64,000 nt of DNA. Origin: Diploscapter coronatus. Its lineage: Eukaryota > Nematoda > Chromadorea > Rhabditida > Rhabditidae. The notes beneath the pieces are model-generated. The model saw nothing but the letters and a program-made list of their open reading frames with translations. It searched no databases and was not told where the DNA came from. Each line of letters begins with the position of its first letter. The stretch's first letter is position 1. The DNA lies in contig OZ038422.1 in the NCBI GenBank assembly GCA_964036155.1, positions 46,213,201-46,277,200 of the forward strand. Direction: 5' to 3'. The position numbers and the translations under genes were made by a program. Positions 28,757-41,210 of this stretch are shown one piece after another.

Positions 28757-31700
28757 CTATTGTTCCTCCCTGAGGTTTACGAGGGGAGCGGGACTCGGGT
28801 TTTCCACGTCCGGAGTTCGGCGGGGAGATGTTGTACCAGGCAGATCGGTTGACATTGAACGAGGCACAGACTCTCTTCGAACGATCGCTGCATCGGATGC
28901 TTGATCACTTTGAGGCACCAGAATTGATACCATCTGAAAATTAATGATTTGATTGGACTGTTTGCAATTAAGGTTAGGAAAAAATGCTGAAAATTTGTCG
29001 CTCCTACCGATTCACGGTAGATTTTAACTCGATGTGATGGAATATCTCGATAGGCTTGAAGGTCAGTATCGTCGGTTCCGATGGAGCTCTCCCCGTCGTA
29101 CGAGTGATCGTCCATACTCGATGGCCGCATTTTGACTGGCTGATAATCGGGGCTGTCGCGGATGATCTTCTCCTGGTCAGAGGCTGAAAACACTGGGATA
29201 AACTCTTCTAATCAACAAAAATAGGGCTACCTCGACTGTTCCTTCGCGACTTTCTTCGATGTCCTCGACAGAAGCAACAATAGCAGATTATGCACGTCAG
29301 GATGAGAAGACACAGAATCAAAGTCAGAAGAGCCGAGTAGATCAGCCATCTCGATGACACTAAAATGATGAGCTATTGAATGAATTAGGTGAGCTGTGCT
29401 TGCATAGCTGCTCTGGTTCGAAGATGTCCGGTGTATAAGTCACGATTCCTCCGTGTGGCGAAGCTGTCATGTCGTTCACAAGAGGCGCGTCTCCATCTCC
29501 ATTCTCCCACACTTGTCCTCCATCGTCAGACCCAACTTCGACCGGCACGAGAGGCTTTTCCCAGAGTGATGGATCCAAAGTGCCGATTTTGGAAGGCTCA
29601 GGATTCCGGAATTGGTAGGCGAGGATCTTATCGTGGACATCGAACTGAAAATTGTCGATTTTTTCGAGAGAATAACCGGAATCCTACATCGTGAAGTCGA
29701 TTCGAGTGATGAAGCAAGAAGGAATGCTCATCGAATTCGTAGTCCAAGCCGAAGTCTGAAATCATGAAAATTCATCGGATCTTGGTAAATATCTTGAGAA
29801 ATACCGTGAATGATGACGCTGTCTTCTTCGTCCTTGTTGATCGCAGCTACCACAGAGACGTTGTTCAGACCCGATTTTCCAAGATCGCTCACCACTGCGT
29901 GCGTTCCGTCGATCTGAAACAGAACACTAGGTTCCCTTGATATAAGGTTTTCGTACGTAGAGATCGTATTTCCTGGCTGAGTATCTCGTTCCAAGCGGTG
30001 TTCTTCTTTGAAGCTGCAACAGATGGACTCGTCGATCGGACAAGTCTAGTTTCTCTGAAATTAATTTGTTTTTTTCTTGAAAAATGACGAAATTTCTTAC
30101 TTTGCCCGATAGCCTCATAAACTCCTTCATGTGGGTGCACCTGGACTTGGAGCAGACCGGTTTGGTCAAGCAAGACTCGAAACAGCGTTTCTCGATGCGA
30201 GTTGAACTCAGCGATCTGGATAGTGTCAGATGGAGACTTCGGTAAGGCAATTTTCATCCAGATCTGAAAAATTCTGTACTATCTGAGATCGAGTAAAAAT
30301 TCTCACTTTGCTCAGAACAGCCTTCGTCGTGTCAATCGGAATGACGATGTTCTCACTGTTGAGGAAGCTCGTCGAGAGAACGACTGGCGTCTCTGAAGAA
30401 CATTAAAAAATTGCAATCAAGAGTTGTGAGTTTAAAATACCATTCTTGGCCACACACATGCCATCGTGCTTGTTTCTGAACTGCTCGATATCAGCACAGT
30501 CACAGACATTGTCGTGTTGAGTCAAAGGCTTCTTCGATCGACATCGAACTCCATCAGGACATTCTGGTCGGCAGTACGTGCAGCCAAACTAAAGCTTGCA
30601 ATGATTTTCAAGGTATTTGACGTCTTCGTTAGAAATTCTACCTGCATTGCGTAGGCATTGTAGTTGGAGGTATCAACGAGCGTGTCTTGCATCTGTTGCT
30701 TGTAGATTTTGTCGATGTCTCCCTTCTTTCCATCGATGAATAGGTCCTTGATGCATCCCTGAAAATTCGACTATTTCCTATGTTAGCTAAATTTCTTGCT
30801 TACCCTTAAACTTGGAACCTTTTCTCTGGTATTCTCGAAATATTTGTGCTCGAATTCGGCGTTGTAGAGACCGAGCTGTTTCTTCTCGTAGAACGTTCCA
30901 CCGACGAAAAGTCCACTTCCTTTCACGAGAGCAGGAACCGCATAGGCTTCTAGAAAGAATCTTTTACAAGAATTTCTTTTGGCTTCACTTACCAGAGATG
31001 CTGACATTGTTTCTGTGAGAAACAGGCTCAAGTCTACAAGCCTCTCTTCCAACGACTAGAGTCAAATCATCTCCTGCTCCAAACAAGGCAATGCGATACC
31101 ATTCATCATTTCCGTAGCCTACATTTAAACATTTTTTCTAATACTTATTTGAACACTAAAGTTCTTACCTGTGCTCGACTTGATTTGGCATGCAACGCAC
31201 TCCTCCTCTCCATTGTACGTGCAATGCACTGCTGACAGATGGTTGTAATGGAAGTGCACCTTAATTTGAGAATTTGGATGATTTTTCTATCTTGTTTGAA
31301 CTAACCTGAACGCGTCCTTTGATTCCGTCACCTTGCCAATGACCGAAGAATAGAAGGCCAGTGTCCTGGAAATAAAATCTGAGTTTTTTCCAATGTGCAA
31401 ACTAACCGAGTCGCTCCTGAAGCTGACAGCCAGACGAATGGATGCTTGTCCATTAGGTTGCACTTGAATTCCGTGAGGGACGTGCAAAAATGATAGACGA
31501 TCTGGGTCTCGGATGAGAGAAAGGGCTAAAATTGATCGAGATAAGTTTATTTTTAAAATTTTCGGATCTGCTCACCTTCATCTTCTCCAGTCTGACAATC
31601 AGCCGGCGGCAGATCTTCGAATTGATCAGCCAAAATCGTGCATCCGCATCCGACGCAAAGTGCGGTAGGAGTTGTTGAGAATCTAGAGATAAGGATAAAC

Positions 31701-33488
31701 TTATGAATTTTCAAATTATTCCTACTCCGAGATCCTTCTTCTGCTATTCGATTCACAATTCTCCTTGGTGTCTTTCGGATCAATGAATAGAATTTCTCCA
31801 TCCATGTTGATCTCAATCGTTTGCACTCTGCAATTTTCAAACTGTTGAATGAATATCATCCTCAGACTGAACCTCGTTTCCTTATCCGGAATTTGCGGCA
31901 CTTGGATTCGCTTGGAGTTATCTATGCTGATCCAAAGTCTGTCGACAGCGGAGGAAATGTGCACCGTATGCCAATTCGAATCTGATAACTGACCGACTGC
32001 TATTGGGGGTGAAGAATCAATTCGAAGGTAGAAGTCTGGAACGTATCAATTGGCTATTCAAGATTGAAATCAGTGAGTTTACCTCTTTCCAGCCGAATTT
32101 CAACGATTTCAGGCTCAGGTGATCTCAACTTCATCAGAGTTTGGTCGGTTTTGTCAGTTCGGAAAGCGAATTCATATGTCCAGTCGGTTGAAATGTCGAA
32201 ATCGACGTCGACCTGGATTTTTAAGATTTAATTAGATTTTTAAAAAGAATGTCGCACTTTTCCCCTGATTCTGCAGTTGGATTGAGTGATGATCGGCTGT
32301 TTACAAGTCAAGGATGTTGCTTGAATTGTTGCTGAACGCTCGAAGGAATCCGTCTGTGGCAGAATATGCCTGACCCCTACCAAAGTGCTGACAAAGTCAA
32401 ATTGAGCAACTGGATTTTCTAAAAAAAAAAACGCATTTTTGAAAATTTTTTGAGCAAACGATAGGATCACCTGGATCATAATGAAACTCGGTCATGTTAT
32501 TCCACAGCGACACAAGCGTGAAATTGCTTCTGAAACATGAATTGTCAGAGTTTTTCTTATGAGCATTTTATCTCAACCCCTGCTCAATAGGCGGATCTTT
32601 CCATTCGATAGTGACCTGTTGGTGACAATCGGCCGTTCGAATTAGATCTCGAAGGAAGAAAATGTCGCCGATTCTAAATAATTTGCGAAACTCATCAATC
32701 ATTTGACTTTTTCATACTGAAAATTGACGCTCTTCTTTCCACCGTCACTGAGTTTGTACGGAGTTTCAAGACCAGAATGAATCTGAGTGACGATTACGCC
32801 TTCGTCTTTTTGCATTAGACATTGAACATTTGAGATGACATTGCTTTGCTCGCCTGAAGTTTCATAACTTTAAACTGAAACTTTCAAACCATTCGTATTT
32901 TCTCCCAATATTTCAAAGTACCACATCCTAAATTCACCCTTGGCTATCCTCTTCCCTTATTCTTTTGACACAATAATTAATGCGCTCATGTCTCGTTTCG
33001 GCTCAAATCATCGATTAATCAAAATTTGACACAACCACAAGACAACTACGGAAAGGATCTGCTGACAGGTGCAGATGGCACATTCAAGGGAGGAGAAGAT
33101 GGAAACATGGTGCTTCTCTATTTTGGCATGAAACGAGCTGATAGTTTGAAATTCGAATTCTTCGTCATTTTAAAGTTGAAAATTTCGTGCCTTTCAATGG
33201 AAGAACGGCATCCTTCTGGGTTCCAGCTAGGAAATGATGCCGACATGAGAGGCGGGGCGGTATTGAGGCTGAAATTGAGTATTTAATCGGACATAGTCTT
33301 GTATAGCCTGATGATGGCTTTATACTTTTCATATTTGGTCTTTGAGTGCACGGTTTACAAGCGAAAATGTCATTTTTCAAAGCATTTTACCTTCTGTCGA
33401 CGATACAACGAATCCAAGTATGAGGTAGAGTAGAATAAGCATTGGAGAAGCCCTTGTCCGGTCCGCTGCCGGACCATTCGGGGGCATC
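28757..33488 (-). CDS. Laminin-G domain transmembrane receptor, neurexin-like
   Basis: Predicted single-pass cell-surface protein, probably for neuronal or epithelial adhesion (inferred). It starts [15 protein letters not shown] at 33488, directly after an acceptor (TTTCAG|ATG), with signal peptide core [15 protein letters not shown]. The ectodomain shows laminin-G-like segments: [38 protein letters not shown] followed by [13 protein letters not shown], and [16 protein letters not shown] ending in [17 protein letters not shown] Cys-rich linker follows ([16 protein letters not shown] ... [12 protein letters not shown]), perhaps a degenerate EGF. The membrane segment lies in exon about 29224-29355 ([18 protein letters not shown], then [16 protein letters not shown]). 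The cytoplasmic tail is Ser/Pro-rich and ends NLREEQ with TAG at 28757-28759. I do not recognise the exact orthologue; BAM-2 or other neurexin relatives are candidates. Intron 32857-33393 is the largest inside the gene. Confidence 0.78.
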
Positions 33489-34317
33489 TGAAACGAGAAA
33501 TCCATCCATATATTTGTCGAGATATACGAAATCTCATAAGTGGCGATTTACAAATGCAAAACGATCGAGGAAAAAAACGACCAATCCTATTACGGACACA
33601 GATTGGTGTTAAATGTTTGCATACGTGCAAAGAAGATTGGAGATTCTAGTGAAAAAATAGATTATAGATGTGGGAAGGAGTGACGGAGTACAGACAGGAA
33701 TGGCGAAATTCTTCAAGTATGGAAGAAGAGACCGGCAAAGGTTATGATGAAATTTTTTTTGTTAAATTGAATTTAATTCACTGAAAAGATATTGATACTT
33801 TTCGAGGATTTTAGGTAGCTCATCAGAAATAGATTTACTCGCGATCAGATACTACTCAAATGTTTGTTAGACAGAGATCCGATAAAATCTATCCTACCCG
33901 CATGAGATATTTTACTCGATAGTTTTGCAAGATATTGTTGGATAAACAGAGACGATATTTATCTATATCGAAAATGTACATAAATGTTCCACCGCAGTTT
34001 TTTGTTGATCTGTTTCCAGCTCTTTTTTCTACTTGCACTTTTTCGTTGTGACTGTTCTCTACTCCACTCTTTGGACGAGGAAAACCGGGCTCGTAAGATA
34101 TTTCACGCCAGAAGAGCACAAACATAACGAGGCAGAACAAATCTCATAGTGATTTGAGAAATACGCAGGAAAAGAGCGAAAGCAACATCATTGCGCATGT
34201 AGGGCAGTAATGGACATCTATTACAGGTGATTTGGGTGATGAAAAAGTTAGATAGGCTCATATTTTGCACTGGAAACATCGTAAAAAGAAAATCACTTTT
34301 GTTTCAGTAGAAAGAAA

Positions 34318-34342
34318 GGCATGGTTTTACTCATTTTTCGGA
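34318..34342 (+). repeat. Distant fragment related to the MSH2 foldback unit
   Basis: GCATGGTTTTACTCATTTTT here resembles GCACTGGTTTTACGCATTTT near 15174, including the following TTCG. It is only about 23 bases, so it may be chance, but the order of words fits. Confidence 0.3.
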
Positions 34343-36033
34343 ATATGTAGGTCGTAAAGGAACAAAATTGCATCATTTGAATAGGAGATATCAGCAATTT
34401 TAGGGTTATGCAATGGTAAAATTAAATCTGATTTTATGAGCAATATAAAATGAAAAAAAAATTAAAGATACGGTATTTCAGGAAAAGATGACGCGAAATG
34501 AAATATAGTGCCACACGCTTAGGGTCAATTCCCCCTTCTCTCTTTCTTTCTTTCTTACTCAGTTGCTTACAGTCCGCTGTCTTTTCTTATTTGGTAAGCG
34601 AATTAATCTGCTTAGCGGCGATTCTTTGCCTTTTCTGGTAGCCGACAAAGTTGCTTCCTCTCAGAATGACAATGATAGCCACCAACCAATTAGACATAAC
34701 CAGTATCAAGTTATTTGGATACGATTTATCGGGCTAGAATTCTTGTACAAGAGGATAAAAGGATTTGGATAGAGGATATTGTTTTGCTCTAGAGATATTT
34801 ATCGCTATGCATGTCAAGATGAATTAGAAACACATGAAATGATATGATGAAGTCTTGATAGGCGTGCAGATTCAAAATACCAAAAATATATAGAAGGAAA
34901 GTCATCTTTAGACTACTAAACAATAAGTAATACGTTCTGCAAACGGATTTACAATGTACATAGAAAATAACACGAATAAGCGAATAGAAAAACAAGACGC
35001 TACCAAAAATGACAGCTAATCTTGTAAAGCGGATTAGTGAAATTCTAAACCAATAAATCTTACAAGTGCAAAGAAATGATAGTAACTAGAATTCTAAGAA
35101 AAATGTTTATAGATTTTTGAATGAATGTTGTGGTCAAGGCGTGGATCAGAGGATGGAATATCTAGACTCCAGGCTCCAGGTCCAAAATAGGAAGTGTTCT
35201 GGTCAACACACGGTGAGATATCACGTTTCAACAATGTTACCAAAAGTAAAAGACCACGAAAAACGAGAGAATCCAAGAAAATGTCGATGACACATTGAAG
35301 TTTGAAACTCAACTGGCGAATATCCAAGGACCTGAGAGAAATGGACCTCGGAATGCGTGAAAAACTGGGAAGAAAGCTGAATTGTTAAAGAGCGAGGACG
35401 ATAAGAGCAAATAAAGGCGAGGGGTGTGGGAGGAAATACGGCGAAGAAAAAAGAAATAAAGTTGGGCTAGCTCAGGATTATAGCGTGAAAATGCGCGTAT
35501 GTGAGCAGCAAGGTTGCGCAGTATGGAAGATTTGCTGAGTTTGTGCACTTCACTTCGGGTATGAGTAATCTTCTTCTGAGGCTCGAAGAAAAATTAGACG
35601 TTTAGGAGAAAAGTACTCATTTTGGGATAAAATTAGTCCCAGCTGAAAACTCCTCCATCGTCTCTTCATCTTCCATTCTCGGATTGTTTGATGTAGTCCG
35701 CAGTCGTCCCTCGACTTTTTCACCTTTACCGACCGATCGGAGCGCAAAAACGTGTGTGAATAATGCGATAATAGGCACTTGGACCGTGTGGGGTAAGTGA
35801 CGAGGCAAAAAATCGACGTAGCTCAATCAAAAAGTTGACACTTCAGGTGTGTATCTTTGTGTCAAAACTCCGGAAAAAGCGATGAGAGCCGAAAATATGC
35901 CAATTTACTGAAATTTTTGGAAAGATTCGAGAATTGAGGAGAGTCACGAATTGATTGGTTTGAAAAGGAAATAAAATTCTCTAAAAATCTGAACCATTTC
36001 ATCGACTGTCACTAAAACTCTTCATTTGTATGG

Positions 36034-36245
36034 AAAATGCATCGAGCCAGCAACTGTATGCAAATTGCAAATCTAAAGGCGAAATGTCAACACCTGTTCG
36101 CTGCCTTACTGCCAGCCCCGATAAATTTCTGCTGTCTGGTTTGTCAAATCAGAGCAGACCAGAAGGGGGAGAGTGATGGGTTTGCCCACATTCTCACACT
36201 TTCCCTCACATGCACCTATGCATAAATTGCGCGTATGCAATTATT
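36034..36245. promoter_or_regulatory. Candidate cis-regulatory module with octamer-like motifs
   Basis: The stretch breaks the surrounding purine-rich pattern. It contains TATGCAAATTGCAAAT near 36057 (octamer ATGCAAAT), then CACCTATGCATAAATTGCG and GTATGCAATTATTCAG near 36210-36245. Such POU/homeobox-like words clustered 2.5 kb upstream of a receptor gene suggest an enhancer. This is inference only. Confidence 0.35.
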
Positions 36246-39200
36246 CAGCGGAAACGAGGAAAAGCGAGTTTACACAGGCTGATCTTCATTCATAGTGAGA
36301 TTTGGAAAGATTATTTAGGAAAAATCGAAATTTAGGAAAGGTTGTGACCGTAGTTGCGTAATTTCGATGGCACTCGAGGAGCTTTGCGATTTTACGAAAT
36401 TCTAAAAGAATGTGTGGAAACCGAAATCTCTCGAGCAGAACTGCAATGATTACGACGTTACTGTAAGAAGTCATCAAAACCCGAAAAGTGAATAAACCGC
36501 AAAATTGACAGACAAAAGGTCGGCTAAATTGGATAACCTCTATCTCTGCCTAATCTCGCAAATCTGCGGATTTGTGCGAATGAGCATAAGTGGCATTTTG
36601 CAATGGTCAGAGTGCCTTAATGGAGGAGCTGCTGCTCGAAAATGACTGTTGGACACCACAAGGCAACTGCCAAGTGCTATAAGTAGGCTGTAATAGCATA
36701 ATGAGGGGCTGTAGAGCACAAGACAAGAGTCTAAGGGTGCGTGCTCAGATGGGGCAAGGTATCAAGGCAATTAACATTAACATCGAGATGTGATGGGTAT
36801 TAGAAGGATGCGAATAGAAACAAAGTGATGATTGAAAATACTTCATTGAAAGATTTGAAGAAAAGATTTATCCCGGAAATTATTTTATCATAAGAAAAAA
36901 TCAATCACAGAAGAAGATCAGCATGAAACTGCAAAAGAAGAGATAAACCTAGGAATACGAGGAAAATTGATGGTCCAAAACGTGACAATACACACAGACA
37001 AACGACGAAGCAAACAAATCAGAACACATCTGAACTCGATGCGATGAAACGATTGAGGAATGGTGAAATGCGCAATGAACACCAGCTGAATGCGAATGAA
37101 TGTCCGAAAAAAACGCGCAGAGAATTCGCAGGCCAAATATCGCTACGCACACCTGCAAAATTCTATGTCTATCATTTCTCCCAGGGAACTACTGTCCAAT
37201 GGACTTTTATGAGATCATCTAGCGTAGTTGGTTTGAACATATTTTCACCTCATTGAATTGAAAATCTTAATTTTTTACATAACTTTTTTAATAGCAAAGT
37301 AATGAATTAATGATAAATTCTCGATGCTCGAATTCAGATAAACCTACGAACAGCAATATAATTTGGATATTTGAAAGTAAATATAACTTATCTTAGGACC
37401 CAATAAATCTAGCATAATTTAAAAGATGCCTAGGTGATTTTATCGCGAAAAACTGCTCACACATATGCTCGGCTGAAAATGACCAGTTCTTACTGCTTCT
37501 TCGCGGCTCGTTTTTAATTTCCCATCCTTTGCTGTCCAGATGTCATTCGCTTTCGGGGATAACTTTTACCTACTTTTTGTCAGATCTCTTTCAAATGCGA
37601 CAAACGCAAAACTACTACTATTACAAATTGCAACATCTGAGATATGCGGGGTTTAGTGAAGATGAAATACGATGGGAGCATTGCCAGGGGAAAGGAGTAT
37701 TTTGACGCCTGATTGAGTTACATCTAAATGTTCTTCTTACTGGTAAGAACTTAGAGCAACATGATAATCTTAACGAGAAAAGAAAAATGATGAAGCAATC
37801 CGATTTTAAGTACGGAACTATACGACACGGTTAATTTTACAGAGTAAACCCGATCTTTATCGTAAAATGTCCTCGAAGATTCGCAGTGTTGAGCAAGATA
37901 AATTACTCTGCGCCTCTAACTTTTTGAAGGCTGAAATATGCAAGAGAGGGAAAAGGTCTGGCATTGGTTCAAATAGTTCCCTTTTTGCGCATTGTAGAGT
38001 CTTTCTTTCATTCACTTCTCATCTTTCCCCATCCCTATTCAAAGTGGGGCCCGCTCTTCATTCAATTCGGTTCAATTTCAATTGACCAGCGTTTTTAATA
38101 TTGAAAATCGCGAGGTTTTTGTTGGGGCGGAAACGAAATTTGGGAATAGTAAAACGGAGAAAAATTGAGCAGGGAAGATGAGAAAAATGCACGATGATGA
38201 CAAACAGACAAAAATGTGAAGAAATGGCGAAGCACACGGGACGATATTTGGAATGTTGCATGAGGCAAGGCAAAATAAAACTGCCCTGAAGGAAGATTTG
38301 ATAGAAGATTGCAAATTTTTTCAAAATAAGAACGATGAATCAATATTTGGTCGAAATTCAGAGAGGAGTTTGAACTGCGAAAATTTCAAGGCATCTTTCG
38401 AAACAACGTGAATCACATTTTGGTAAACCACTTCAGTCAGACATGAGAGTGGGGCATGTAATGCATACAAACTCACAAAAACTGTGCAAAACTGCCTAGG
38501 AGTTTACTATTATTGTTCACGCATCGACGAATTTTGAAATGTAGTGTATATATAAAAACGAAATTTTGAACTAGTTTTGACCTGAACTTTAAAAATATCA
38601 TTCTTCTGAGATTATATACTTGAAAAGAGAAAAATTCTAAATATTTTTATGGTTAATTTTGACAATCAACAAAATATGATTGTCCACTAAGTTCCCACAA
38701 CCTAGTTTTGAAATGTACTTTTTCGACCCAGACGAAAGTTTGTACGATTGTTGATATTTTGAGAGCGCGTCTTTTCTGTTTTTATTGTGAGAAGCTTTGC
38801 ACAAATCGATTGATCGAATGGTGAAAATGGAATGGAATGGGGGATGGCTGTGAGAATGCCTTGGCAATGGGCAGCAAGAAGTTGGCAGACAGATGATGCG
38901 AAAGGCAGGGGAAAGAAGATGAGTCAGAAAACGCACTGTAGATGGTATTTAACAGAATTTTGAGGAAGACAAGGCAAGTCAAGATTTGTGGTAAGAAAAT
39001 CATGAGATTTTGTAGAATTGGACTGAAATATGATAGAAATTCAGAAATTTTTGTGACTAAAAAATCAATCAAGTCGAAATTCTAAATGAGGAATGAAACC
39101 TTGGTCTAAAAAGATTTAAAAAAAAAAAAGTCAAGAAATTGAGTTACGATTCGTTTTTTCCTGAGATTTCCTATTTTATAACAGCAATTAATTCGATAAG

Positions 39201-40952
39201 CGCTGAGTTTTGCAATCGAGCAAACAATTGAATGATAAAGTGATAACAATAAATTTCATCGATAAAAATCTAATGGTTCTGCCATTTTGCGCTCGTAACA
39301 TTTATATTATGACACTATTAACATGGTGAAATTGATTAATTCGAAGGGGAAGAGCCAAAGTTGATAAATTGAGGTAAAGCTGATAAAAATAGGGGAGAAA
39401 TTTTGAATTAGAACTGCTCAGGTCATAGGAATTTGGACGCTATAAATAAATAAATGAATCATGATTTTTTTTCGAAATGTCCTATTTATATCATTTTGAT
39501 TTCGAAAACGAAAATGAAAATGATATTGGTAAAGGAAGAAGTGCATCAAAATTATGAAAGTGGGTAGTATCTATGCAAAAATGGAAGTTCAAATGAAATA
39601 GTTTATGAAAAAGATAGCTAGTATCTAAATCTTTGCAGGAAAAATGGAATTCGGAAAAGGAATAGTAGTACCTATGCAAAAATGGAAATGGTAATTAGCA
39701 TACAGGGAAATGGAATTGAGGCGAGCATTGGCAAGGACTTAGAGAAAAAGAAAAAGGAAAGGGGACCGGGAATGAGTTTCGCATCAAGGACAACGACGCC
39801 AATTGCATAGGGCACATCCGAATCCATGAGCAGAAAAAATGAGACGATTATATTCGGACAAAAAGAATGAAAGCACTAACCAATAAAATGAGAATTTATG
39901 AACAGGAAAGAGAGTTTATCAGTTTATTAAAAGATTTATGAATAATCGATAGGAATGCAAAAATGAATCAGAAAGCCAATATGAAAAATTTGAACAGAAT
40001 TTATAGAGAGACTATTAAGAAAAAATCAATAGAGAAAAAATGAGAAAAGTGCAGATAAATTAGCATGAAATGGTTTGAACAGAGAATGGGAAAAGGCAAG
40101 AGCCAAGGGCATTCGAATTGACTTTCTGACTGAGAGGAGGGATGAAATGACACAATTGCCGAACTACCGAAAGAGGGGAATGACTCGATCTGAGGACCGA
40201 TGAATAGTCGGGACAAAGACGAAAATAAGGAGACGAGGGGAATCGTGGGAGGACAACAGTTTGACCGCCAATTTACTCAACGATCATCGAGTGGCTCTTC
40301 ATTTGACTCGGTTCGACTCGAGAACGATTAAGAAATTTCTTAAGACATCAAAAATGCGGGAGCCGCGCAGCTGCTGCGAGTTTTTAGAAGTGTTTTTGCA
40401 CTGGTTTTGGTCTAGATGTGAGATGTGAGAAATCAGATAAAAATGGAGGAATATATGATTTTCTAGAGTGAAATTTTCAAGTTTTCGACTTCCCATTGGC
40501 AAAACAAAGTCAATCTATGAAATCCTGTGATCCTGGGAACAAAGACTCGGTTGGCGTCTAATTTGCCTTTAATTCCCTTGGACTTGAAGGATTTAGCGAG
40601 CGATTTGAGGAATCCAGGGCAAAAACAGTAGCGACAGAACACATTAACAGGCGAATGGCGATATACATCATAGGCTCGCAGAGAAGGAAATTAACCGAAC
40701 GCTAAAAGGAATGCAAAGTCGAAATGTGGAATTTGAATTCGATGGATGAATAAAACGCTCCGTGTAAATGGAGTCCTAATTTATTCTCGCGAACATTGAA
40801 ATGCAAGAGAGAAAGCAGAGATGTAGAAACGAAACAGAATATCTCTAGGGAAAAGGGATGAGCGGCGCTGCTCTGCAAAACCGTTCCTCCCCTCATTTAT
40901 TCATTAGCAGTTTTCTCTCACTTTCGTTCCTTTCTTTGAATCGCTGGCAGAA

Positions 40953-41210
40953 ATGACAAGCGGTCCAAAGAATCGTATAAAAAGTATGCAAAAACACAGA
41001 ATGGATGGGAAAAAACGAAAGAGCGGCCGACAGGAATACCATTTCTATGTAATCTCCGAAAATCTCTATGAGTATACCGATATCTTCTCACTTATGCCAG
41101 AACAGATCTTCCCACGAAGATTATTGGCTATGATGAGACATATCGGATCTGATCAGGCTCATGAATTGATTATCGCTATCGCACAGAGGTGTGATGATGA
41201 AAAATACTGA
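40953..41210 (+). CDS. Small hypothetical gene in the desert, 85 or 98 residues
   Basis: No family recognised. The ATG lies 2 bases after an acceptor-like, pyrimidine-rich stretch ending GCTGGCAG. The frame starts MTSGPKNRIKSMQKHRMDGK (basic), then becomes a mixed, protein-like sequence (EYHFYVISENLYEYTDIFSL, MPEQIFPRRLLAMMRHIG). Unspliced, it ends QRCDDEKY at 41210. An alternative 46-base intron, 41189-41234 (GTGTGATG...TTTTCAG), joins in frame to 41235-41295 and ends DFVSIKSYDS, giving 98 residues. AATAAA is at 41274-41279. The amino-acid mix differs from the Phe/Ser/Leu-rich shadow frames around it. It could still be a chance frame or a decayed retrocopy. Confidence 0.4.
   Translation: MTSGPKNRIKSMQKHRMDGKKRKSGRQEYHFYVISENLYEYTDIFSLMPEQIFPRRLLAMMRHIGSDQAHELIIAIAQRCDDEKY

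Noticed and set aside
33026..33286. 86-residue + strand open frame ([13 protein letters not shown]...)
   Set aside because: It lies inside an intron of the minus-strand LamG receptor and has no recognisable domain or splice context.
37980..38090. Pyrimidine-rich stretch at 38 kb as a promoter
   Set aside because: Only base composition supports it; no motif cluster or adjacent open frame with coding character.
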